Positions 21,600 through 31,702 of a DNA stretch of 64,000 nucleotides are shown here, in pieces; the stretch's first letter is position 1; the number at the start of each line of letters is the position of its first letter. This DNA is from Costus lasius (lineage: Eukaryota > Streptophyta > Magnoliopsida > Zingiberales > Costaceae). The notes beneath the pieces were generated by a model. The model was not told the origin of the DNA. It did not search any database and saw nothing but the letters and a program-made list of their open reading frames with translations. Where the stretch lies: NCBI GenBank assembly GCA_027563935.2, contig JANVAS020000203.1:8370001-8434000 (forward strand), read 5' to 3'. Made by a program: the position numbers and the translations under genes.

Positions 21600-24474
21600 T
21601 TTTTGAGTTTTGGTCAAGCTATGGACCTAAAATTAGCGCTTCTTGGGAGGCAACCCAAGCATTATCACTTAGCTTACTTTCCTTTATTTTAATTTTCTTT
21701 TAGGACTAATTTTTATAATTTTTTCTATAGGAATCGAGATTTAGCGCGAAATTACGGCACTACCGTAATATTCTTTATGGTACCGTAATCCCAGTTATTC
21801 TTAACCAGAGAGTTTTAACCCGTTACGGTACCACCGAGAATTTCTTTACGGTACCGTATTTTGTGACAAAATCCTCCTGAGAGTTAAGTCTTTTATGACC
21901 GTATCATAAATTTGTTTATGGTGCCATAATTTTTGAATTTTTGAAATTTTAAATTTTTGAATTTTGAATTTTTTGAATTTTGAAAAAAAATTCTGTGACT
22001 GATTTTACGGCAGTACCATATGATAGTTTACGGTGTCATATTCCTGTATAATCTGACCCGAGGGATTTTGTGCATTACGGCACTGCCGTAAAGGATTTTA
22101 CGCCCATAATTTTTTGAAATGCAGTCTCCTTATCTGAGTAGGTGTTTTCTTGCTGCGATTTTAAGAATCTGGGTCACGAAAATTTTTGATCTTTGGCACC
22201 ATCACGAAGTACTCATCTTTGTCTATCATCTGGATATTTTTTCTGAATTTTAAAGTCCATGGATCATTCTAAAACCCGTAGCAACTTTTCGATTCTGATA
22301 AATTTCTGCAGTAGTTTTTTTCTGACTAATCTGATTAGCACTTTTGCTGCCACTATTTAAGATGCTTCGGTGACGTGAAACCCTGATTTTTCACTTGGAA
22401 TATAAAGAACATGTGTCGTTCTATCTCGTGGATTAGTTATTTTCAAGAAAATATTTTTCTGATCATTCTAGGACACATAGCAACTTTTCGAATCTGATTA
22501 ACTTTTGTGCAGTTTTTACAGTTTTGTAATCTGAGTAGCCTTCTTTCTGCTGATGCCCTAAATTCCTGACAGATTTTGATCTTTTGATTTTCATACGTCT
22601 TAAAAGAACATATCTTATTCTACAATCTGGTTTTGTCCATTTTCTATTTGGATCATTAAATTTTATTCTTGGGTATGGGTACTTTTCATAAAAAATTCAA
22701 AAACTGCTCGGTTTGCTTTCTACCTGTTATTGCTTATTTTGCCTCCAGATTTCAGAAATCTTCAAAAGCAACTATCTTCCACCTCTAGCCACCACTGCAT
22801 CTGCCTCTGACATCACTGTATCCAGCCGTCGACACTGGATTATACCATCTTCATATTCTTACTTCTTCTACTGCCTCTTATTCTATTGATTTTATTTATT
22901 TATGCAGCAGACTCTTCATTAGTGACTGATTTTTTTTCTCTGTAGTGCTATATCTCACACCCACCGGCCGACGATCTCACCTCCAGGACTGTATTCTCTA
23001 GCAAGCCACTATAGATTACTCACTCTATTGTCGGCACCATCATCATCATTGCTAGCAGCTTTTTAGCTAGCATCTGTTCCACCTCTGCTTCTCAGCTGCA
23101 TCAGCTCTTTCCGCCAGCACTCTTTCTGGACCATCGATGATATCTCTAATTCTTATTTGAGAAAATTATTTTTATCATTATTATTTTTGAGACTATTTTC
23201 AGACTGAGCCTTATGTATCTCAAATAGTACAGGTAAAATTTTCAAAAGGCACATCTTTGGACCTTGCAGCATCTGCCCCGACACTATTTTTGGTCTGAGC
23301 CTTATGTATTTTCGGTCAGAGCTTGCCATATAGTTTTGTGAGTATTGGTTGCACTTTCTTGTGATTATTCGATTTGATGTGATTATCCACACTTTTCTTC
23401 TCTTAGATCCATCACTTTACATCCATTGCATTGTTTGAGCCTTATGTGATTATACGGATCTATCACTTTTCGTCTTTTGACTGTATGAGTTTGATGTTTC
23501 ACACCTTTTTAATTTTGACATTATTGATGTTTGAAAATTTTTATAGAAGTGTAGAACTTTCTTGATGATAAATGAATCCATGCATGAGATTAGGACAAGA
23601 CCTATTATGTTGAATTTATTTCTCTAATACATATATGCTTTTGAAATTTTTCATTGATTGATGAATGAGATTTTGGGTAGATGTATTATTTGATGAATTT
23701 AGTTTAAAAGTGAAGCTATTTCTTTGAGTAAAACTAGCATATGAGTATGATTTTTGAATTGACGTTGATTGATCAATTTAGTTGATATTCATGCTATTTG
23801 CTATTTGTTGTGAAGAAAGATTCCTTGATCCAAATAAAGTGAGGACTCCCCTTGGCACTGTGTAAAATTGATAGTGGTACCGAAGAACATGGGTTGAAGT
23901 ACAAAAAAAAAGGAAAGAGAGAAAAGAGCAAAAGAAAAACCATGTGTCTATGTGGGTGCATGTCATGAGAGGGATCGATCCACATTAACTCCGCTATCTT
24001 TGGTAAAAATCCTTCTACTAAAAAGATATGAGTTCTATTACATTGATTATGTGATCAGTGTACTCTAACTTCGTCATCAGAAAAAAGGTGGTAATCGAAT
24101 TAGAGAATGTGGATGATACAAAAATAGAAACAAAAAAGCGAATAAAAAAATTGTGAGTGGAAAAAGATCTTGGAAATCCTATTCCTGTAAACAAAAGTTG
24201 ATAGTTATGAATTGAAACTGGATGAAATCTTGAGATTGATATTCTACTTATTGTACACGTTGCGAAATTTTATTTGATTAAGTTGTGGATCTCGAGAATT
24301 GAATTCAAAGAGTGATGTGTTTATTTGAAATTTTATGAAGCAATTGGTGAGATTTTTCATTGGTGATTATATTTTAGAAATTTATTCTTCATGAGAAAGT
24401 CTATGCCTATGATCAATTTTTGAATTTTTCTTGGTTTTTGCTTGAGGACAAGCAAAGTTTGAGCCTTATGTGTT
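21600..24474 (+). other. Non-coding 3' internal region of Athila-like element
   Basis: No protein domain was found. It holds a CTTGGG/CCCAAG hairpin just after the stop codon (21642-21659) and five more TTACGG-type quasi-palindromes (about 21745-22115). Three degenerate tandem units lie near 22261, 22460 and 22650, and GAGCCTTATGT recurs near 23203, 23293, 23440 and 24461. A purine-rich tract lies at 23895-23940. Short ORFs (23153-23392, 23778-23985) look incidental. Confidence 0.65.
24443..24474 (+). other. Pre-LTR purine-rich region of Athila-like element
   Basis: TTGAGGACAAGCAAAG followed by GAGCCTTATGTGTT lies directly before the LTR start TGATGACACC. Athila elements carry a similar GAGGACAAGCAAAG stretch at their 3' internal end. 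The exact primer for plus-strand synthesis is uncertain because the last bases are not all purines. Confidence 0.55.
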
Positions 24475-26513
24475 TGATGACACCGAAATTTATAGTAAAT
24501 TTCATGCCATTTTATATATCTTTTCGTGTCATATTTATGAACTTTTGCTTGTTTTTAAGCATTATTTGTTAAATATCACGGAATCTACACAATTTCTTAT
24601 TTTTCATGAATTTCAGGTAAAAAGTGCTATATTTTGATGGATTTTGAAGGATTCGAGCACAACAATGGATTCCATACATCAAAACGAAGTCACACATCAA
24701 ATTTCAGGAGAATCAGAGGTTCATAACAAATTACGGCACCCCCGTAATGGATTTTACGGTACCGTAATTCCACCATAGAAATACAGTACGGCCGTAATCC
24801 CTGAGAGGTCTCATAATATGGGAAGATTTTGACCAGAGTTTTCATGGCGATTACGGCACCACCGTAACAATCTTTACGGTGCCGTAATGCTAGATGATTT
24901 TCCACCCGAGAGATTTTAGAGATTACGGCACTGCCGTAATGATCTTTACGGGCCGTATTTTGGTCCAGAAACATACAGAAGCAAATACGGCATGGCTGTT
25001 AATATTTTTATGGGCCATAATCTTGACAAATACTTCACAGAGCCAAAATTACGGCACTGCCATAATATTCATTAGGATACCATAATTGCGTTGAAAAACG
25101 TAATTTTTACAGGTCTGAATCTTGCACGGACCATATCTTTTGATCTAGACCTCCAAATTGAGATTCGAAAGTTGCTACGGACTCATCTTAAAGAGGAGAA
25201 GAGGCACTATGTGGAAGCCCCAATGTTTATCCACTATCGATAGAGCAATCAACAAAGAGGCGGTTAGGGTTTGGCCTCACGCCGAGAGGAGTAGAGGGCA
25301 CCTCTCACCATGATTTTCACTCAGAAGCTTTGCCTAGAGGAGAGGAGAACACACCAGAAGTTTCAGAGCTAAAGGAGTTCGATTGGAGGAGGAATCAAGG
25401 AAAAAAACGCCACCGACACTATTCATACGCGTGATTACGGCTGTAATTTCTATTACAGCCGCGTTGTAAAGTTTATTTCTTCTTTCTCTTCAATTTCTGA
25501 TACTTTGAAACTATGGTTGATTGTAATTCTTTCTCCATACAAGCTTAAACATATTTGGGACATGGATGTAATCCCCTTGATTTTATATGATTAGATAATT
25601 TTTTATTTTGTCAAGATAATTTTGCCATGATCATTTTACCTATGTGATTATTGTTCTAAATTTCTCCTTATTTTACTTCTTGTCACCATGTTTAGAGTTC
25701 TCGCAATAAGGACCGAAAGGTGACTTGCTTGAGAATTGGAACCCTAAAATTGATAAATAGGAACTCACCATAAGAGATTAGGTTAAAGTTCTTATTTCTT
25801 TATTTTAGTGACGTGATTGCCATGTTGATAATTATGAACCTAAGATTAAGTTAGTGTGTCAAACATGAAGATCTTGCACGAAAGTGAGGATCAGAACGTT
25901 GGAGAACCATAGGTAGAACTTGTGTTGAGACTCGGATGCACGAAAGTGATCCTTGAGATTCCACTTGAGACAATCAACTTAGAATTCGGATTCACGAAAG
26001 TGATCTTTGAATTCTTTGATTGATGATTTACTTATCCTTAGCTTGGGATAAATCCTACGCAAAAGTGAGGATTGGTCTCTACATGATTGTCTGCATGAAA
26101 GTGAGATAATCCCTTTATGAAGTAAATTAAGTCTTTATCACAACAAGATTTGACTAATGACCTTTTATTCATATCTAGTCATTGAAATTAAGGTGGATGA
26201 AACTCTAGTCCTAGTTCTCTCTCTGACTATCTTTTAGTGTACTTTTCTTGCATAGTTTACTTCCATTATATTCGGTTTGCTTAGCTAGTGAGAAATCAAT
26301 TATTTGGTACTTAACAATAAGGTCTCGGTGGGATCGATATTTTCTTTATTACTTCGAGTATCCGTACACTTGCAGACACTACAAGTTAGGGACAACAAGT
26401 TTTTTGAAGCTGTGCCAGGGAGTGACAATAGCCCTGTACGCCAATATCTTTGGCCGCGACCCCTGAAACTAGTCTACCTGCTTGTATTTAAAAGTGTGTC
26501 CTTTCGGATCACA
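24475..26513 (+). repeat. Right LTR of Athila-like element (about 2.04 kb)
   Basis: It starts TGATGACACCG and matches the left repeat from about 24785 onward. It includes about six TTACGG-type quasi-palindromes (24725-25090), the GCTGTAAT/ATTACAGC hairpin near 25440, and the GCACGAAAGTGA-like cluster (25876-26106). Relative to the left copy it has about 70 extra bases near 25200-25290. The end is ambiguous (26394 or 26513) because primer-site-like sequences follow both points. Confidence 0.75.
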
Positions 26514-26522
26514 ATAAGTTTT

Positions 26523-26540
26523 TGGTGCCGTTGCCGGGGA
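26523..26540 (+). other. Primer binding site next to the right LTR
   Basis: TGGTGCCGTTGCCGGGGA has one difference (C to T) from the left primer site. A primer site should not follow a 3' LTR, so this LTR was probably followed by another internal region, or LTR boundaries were extended. Confidence 0.65.
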
Positions 26541-26730
26541 GTGACAATAGCCCTGTACACCAATACCTTTGGCTGTATTAGTAAACCTAGTTAACAAGCG
26601 ACTATGACAAAACTTGCATCAGGAACACTAGAAATCCCAAGAACCGCTTATCACGAGCATATGATCAACCTTTTTCAAACTCGTATAGAACAAGTAAAAG
26701 CATTACCTGTGCCATGATATGAGAGGCAGC
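26541..26730 (+). other. Unassigned junction between Athila-like element and F
   Basis: The first 38 bp repeat the sequence found after the first primer-site copy (GTGACAATAGCCCTG). The rest matches nothing here clearly. It holds a 37-codon frame (ATG 26604, stop 26715) with a protein-like composition, not recognised. The end of F's LTR (TGAA...) is missing, so the junction is not a simple insertion. Part of this stretch may be diverged F LTR. Confidence 0.4.
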
Positions 26731-28200
26731 TTGGAAGAGTAAAAGGGGCGAGTGCCTCTTCTCCAAAGAAATCACACACAAGATGAAATAGACTTCCTCC
26801 CTTGCGTCCCTTGTGCTAGCAAAGACACCAAGGAGTCCTGATCGTCCCTTGCAAGGAAGATATGTGTCTTGGCTGGAGTTTTTGGATGGAGACGATGCAC
26901 TTGAGAGGAAGAAGAGGAGTCCTCTCTTGAAATACGTGGGTGATCAAAGAGAGGTATATTCGGCCACCAAAAATAGTGAAACCAAAAAGAAATAACTCTC
27001 TCCATAACTCCCACTTAAACCATCGAAACCTCCATCTTAAATTGAACCATGCGTTCACAAGCGAACCGGTTCAAACACCATTTGGTCCAAACACAAAATC
27101 GAACCAACCCTAGCTAAAATCTCTTTGAACCGAATGGCTCAAGATCTAACCACACATCACATTGAACCCCTGATCAACACGATCAAGAATCAATCCCCCG
27201 ATCAAAGCTTACCGATCACATGCCCTAATCAATCAAACATGATTAGACTAGATCTCACTTCCAATCAGAGTTTAAATTCCTTTAAATTGAACTAGAATAA
27301 TTCCAGTCCACGATCTGACATAAGTAAGCCATATCATCAAATTGTGCGACCCTAAGGGTTTCCTTCAATGTCGGTAACGATAACTTACGTTATCACGATC
27401 AGAGAGAGGTATCTAGCAACACATCACTGTCTCCCGATATGAAGGAAAGAGTCTTCCAAGACTACTCCCAAACCACAGCACAAGTGCGAATCTAATTCAC
27501 TTGGCATACATGTTTCCCTTTACCACTGGATGTTCCCGTTGGACAAGCGTGTCAAGCCTGCGATTCCAACATGATGAAAATGGTTAGATCAGATGAACAT
27601 AGTCGTCTGGGTATGGCCATACACATTCTCAACCATTTCATCCAAGGCCCCCTTAGAACATCACACTCCAACCAGGAGAGGCAATCCTATATCTATCACA
27701 AGTGCCCTAGCATGACTCATGCCCACTATCCAAGATAATCCTTAACCATTATCTTTCAAATGATATTGAACTACCTCAAGACAATGCCAATCATCACTTA
27801 GAAACACAAGTGATCTCAAGTCAGAGGGAATATACCACTTGCTTGCATACAAGGATTATTCACATTGTGACAAACAATTGAATATCCAAATAAGGGTCAC
27901 TCCAGTACATCCTATGCACCTATGTGTCTAATCTTATTCCACGCTCGAAGCATCCCATAAGATTAGAGCACACATTAGTCTCAATCATATCAAGGCTGTC
28001 TCATGTTCACCGAGATATCTCGACTAAGGACAATACTGAATGTCAGCTAAGCTGAACATCATTGAGACATTACTCAGAAGTATACATACAGCAGCAGATA
28101 ATGTAACAATCTGAATAATAACAATTGCCTTTATAAAACATATTGTTTATACATGATACTGAAAATTGCCCAAAGCCTCAAACAAGGGCATACCCCAACA
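26731..28200 (-). repeat. 3' LTR of F, terminal part missing
   Basis: It ends TACCCCAACA at 28200 (TGTTGGGGTA on the minus strand) and is alignable with other Angela LTRs back to at least 26731. About 100 bp or more at the outer (U5) end is missing or unrecognisable. The GATAAC/GTTATC inverted repeat is retained near 27380. Confidence 0.85.
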
Positions 28201-28220
28201 ATCTCCCACTTGCACTTAAA

Positions 28221-29027
28221 CTAATGGTTGAGGTATCTCAAACCCATATTGTTACAGTGCTTCTCATGCTTCTGCTGCGCCAGAGGCTTTGTAAGCGGGT
28301 CAGCTAGATTGTTATCTGTATGAACCTTGCAGAGCTTGATGTCTCCTCGATTAATGATCTCACGGATCAGGTGAAACCTTCTCTGTATGTGCTTGGACTT
28401 TTGGTGTGACCGTGGTTCCTTCGCTTGTGCAATCGCTCCAGTGTTATCACAAAAGACAACCAATGGATCTGCACTTGAAGGAACAACACCAAGTTCCTGA
28501 ACGAATTTACGAATCCAAACTGCCTCCTTTGATGCCTCTGAGGCTGCAACATACTCGGCTTCTGTTGTGGAATCAGCAACAGTTGATTTGCTTGAAACTC
28601 TTCCACACCACTGCTCGTCCATTCAAGCTAAAAACATAGCCTGATTGCAATCGAAAATCGTCTTGGTCAGACTGGAACGAAGCATCAGTATATCCTTCGA
28701 TACTGAGCTCTTCCTGACCTCCATAAATCAAGAACATATTTTTGGTTCTACGAAGATATTTCAAAATGTTCTTGACTGCAATCCAGTGTGCCTTCCCTGG
28801 ATTACCTTGGAACCGACTGGTCACGCTTAACCCGTAAGCGATGTCTGGGCGAGTACACAACATCGCATACATGATGGACCCAATAGCCGAAGCATAAGGT
28901 GTATTGTCCATCTCATCTTTCTCAGACTGTGTTTGAGGACACTGGCTCTTTGAAAGATTCAGACCATGTCTGACTGGAAGATAACCTCTTTTAGAATTTT
29001 CTAAATGGAATCTTTCCAGGACCTTAT
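28221..29027 (-). pseudogene. Angela F polyprotein, C-terminal part (RT end and RNase H) with frameshift
   Basis: Continuing on the minus strand from the piece at 47275, this part runs from the RT connection (VLERFHLEN) through RNase H (TDASFQSD, TEAEYVA, FCDNTG). One extra base near 28580-28595 shifts the frame between the SFKQ and STVADS stretches, so the product would end early inside RNase H. The two frames are 28911-28573 and 28622-28221. The natural stop is followed by the purine tract and F's 3' LTR. Confidence 0.9.
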
Positions 29028-29948
29028 TGTTGGGGTATGCCCTTAAGCCTAATGTTTGAGGCCTTGGGAATGTATCAGTATCATGTAATAAACTGTTATG
29101 TTTATAAAGGCATGGTTATTATTCAGTTAGCTACATTGTCTGCTGCAATAGATGTTCTTCTGAATAATGTCTCAAAGCTGTTCAGCTAGGCTGACAGGCT
29201 ATAATGTCCTTAGTCGATGTATCTTGGTGAACATGAGACAGCCTTGATATGGTTAAGACTAATATGTGTTCTAGTCTTATAGGATGCTTCGAGCATGGAA
29301 TAAGATGTAGACTCATGGGTACATTGGATATACTGGACAGACCCTACTAGGATGTTCAATTGTTTGTCGCAATGTGAATAATCTTTGAATGTGACAAGTG
29401 GCACATTTCCTCTGACTTGAGATCACTTGTGTTTTCTAAATGATGATTGTCATTGTTTTGAGGTAGTTCAATATCATTTGAAACACAATGGTTATAGACT
29501 ATCTTGGATAATGAGCTTGAGTCATGTTAGGGCACTAGTGATAGACATAGGATTGCCGTCTCCTTGTTTAAGGAGTGTGATGTTCTAAAGGGGCCCCCTG
29601 GATGAGATGATTGAGAAAAGTGTATGGCCATACCCAGGTGACTGTGTTCATCTGATCTAATCATGCTCATCATATTGGAGCTACAAGCTTGACACGCTTG
29701 TCCAATAAGAACATCCAGTGGCAAAGGAAACATGTATGCCTAGTGATCTGGATTCACACTTGTGCTGTGTTTTGGGTGTAGTCTTGGAAGACTCTTTCCT
29801 TTATATCGGGAGACAGTGATGTGTTGCTAGATACCCCTCACTGATCGTGATAACGTGAGTTATCGTTACCGACATTTAAAGGAAACCCTCAGGGTCGCAC
29901 AATTTGATGATATGGCTTACTTAAGTCAGATCGAGTGGACTGAATTGT
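29028..29948 (+). repeat. 5' LTR of E, first piece
   Basis: 921 bp starting TGTTGGGGTATGCCC and ending in the target sequence ATTGT, where D inserted. It continues at 39101. Confidence 0.95.
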
Positions 29949-31682
29949 TGAAAGTCCCCTTCAAGGGGGAGCGCAATTTCAAAGTCCCCTTCAAGGGGGA
30001 GCGGAAACAAGATGAAGCCCTAAATAAGGGGGTGGGGGCGCATGTAGATGTTTTTAGGGGATTCATCATCAAGATCGCATGTAGTCATATGATTAACTTA
30101 TATGAACGAAAAAGAGATCACAAGGTGTCATACCAATGCCATTAGAGTGGATGTCGGTTTGGAAGCAAAAGACCAAACGAGATCTTCTCCACAAGCGACG
30201 CACACAAAGTGATGTTGCTTACCCCTTGTGAACCTTGTGCTAGCAAGCTTCTTCAAGGGTCTTTGCCGTATGAGAAAAGGGGAAGAACTTCTTGCTTGGC
30301 GAGAGAGTTTTCTTCTCTATCCTCTTGTCGTCAATTCACCACGACACCAAAGAGAGTTTCGCTCGAGGTGAGTGTGTAACCTTCCACACTAATGTGGAGG
30401 CGTTACATGCATTCAATCTTTGAAACCGATTTCCCAAAAAGGTAAGTATTCAAAGCCTCATGCGTTCACACCAAGTGAACCATCGAATCTCCTCTTTGAA
30501 CCAAGTGTTGAACCGGTTCTTTGATTTGGTTCAATCGAATTTTGTTCAATCACCAAATCAAACCAAGCCAAGCTACGATCTAGACCTTCTATGAACCAAA
30601 TGGCTCATGATCTAACCGTTCATCTTCCGATGCTCTAGATCTCATGATCCAGCATCCAATCTCTCGATCGAAGCTTACCGATCTCAAGCCCTAATCAATC
30701 AAACATGATCAGTCCAGATCTCACTTACAATCAGAGACTAAAGCCCTTTAAACTGAACCCAAATAATTCAGTCCACACGATCTGACTTAAGTAAGCCATA
30801 TCACCATATTGTGCGACCCTGAGGGTTTCCTTTATATGTCGGTAACGATAACTTTCGTTATCACGATCAGTGAGGGGTATCTAGCAACACATCACTGTCT
30901 CCCGATTTAAAGGAAAGAGTCTTCCAAGACTTCACCCAAACCACAGCACAAGTGTGAACCCACTTCACAAGGCATACATGTTTCCTTTGCCACTGGATGT
31001 TCTTATTGGACAAGCATGTCAAGCTTGTAACTCCAATATGATGAGCATGATTAGATCAGATGATCATAGTCATCTGGGTATGGCCATACACTTTCTCAAT
31101 CATCTCATATAGGGGGGCCCTTTAGAACATCACACTCCTTAAACAAGGAGACGGCAATCCTTTGTCTATCACTAGTGCCCTAACCTGATTCAAGCTCACC
31201 ATCCAAGATAGTCTATAATCATTATGTTTCAAATGATATTGAACTACCTCAAGACAATGACAATCATCATTTAGAAACACAAGTGATCTCAAGTCAGAGG
31301 ACATGTGCCACTTGCTGCTTACAAGGATCATTCACATTGTGACAAGCAATTGAATATCCTAGTAGGGTCTGTCCAGTACATCCAATATACCCATGAGTCT
31401 ACATCTTATTCCATGCTCGAAGCATCCTATAAGATTAGAACACATATTAGTCTTAACCATATCAAGGCTGTCTCAAGTTCACCAAGATATCTCGACTAAG
31501 GACATATTGACTGTCAGCCTAGCTGAACAGCTTTGAGACATTATTCAGAAGTACACTTATTACAGCAGACAAGGTAACAAACTGAATAACAACCATGCCT
31601 TTTATAAACACAAGAGTTTATTACATGATACTTATACAATCCCAAAGGCCTCAAACATTAGCCTTAAGGGCATACCCCAACA
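29949..31682 (-). repeat. 3' LTR of D
   Basis: 1734 bp. The U5 end carries a 30-bp tandem duplication of the terminal AAAGTCCCCTTCAAGGGG hairpin (29951-30003), also present in the other LTR of D and absent from the other copies. An ORF at 29855-30145 spans the E/D junction and is not a gene. Confidence 0.96.
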
Positions 31683-31702
31683 ATCTCCCACTTGCACTTA
31701 AT

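Larger units (their letters stand above)
18211..26513 (+). mobile_element. Non-autonomous Athila-like gypsy element (LARD/TR-GAG type)
   Basis: Two related long repeats (18211-19882 and 24475-26513) enclose 4.6 kb that has a tRNA-Asp-type primer site, one gag-like ORF and no protease, RT, RNase H or integrase. The left repeat is cut by A, so its outer end is outside the window. The copies differ at roughly 5-8 percent by eye and have indels, so this element is much older than the Angela copies. The Athila link rests on the primer site TGGCGCCGTTGCCGGGGA, the zinc knuckle plus coiled-coil gag segment, the TTGAGGACAAGCAAAG stretch before the right LTR, and the GGGAGGCAACCC hairpin after the ORF. 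These are features I associate with Athila elements. Confidence 0.78.

Noticed and set aside
29855..30145. 96-codon ORF
   Set aside because: It crosses the E LTR / D LTR insertion boundary, so it cannot be an ancestral gene.
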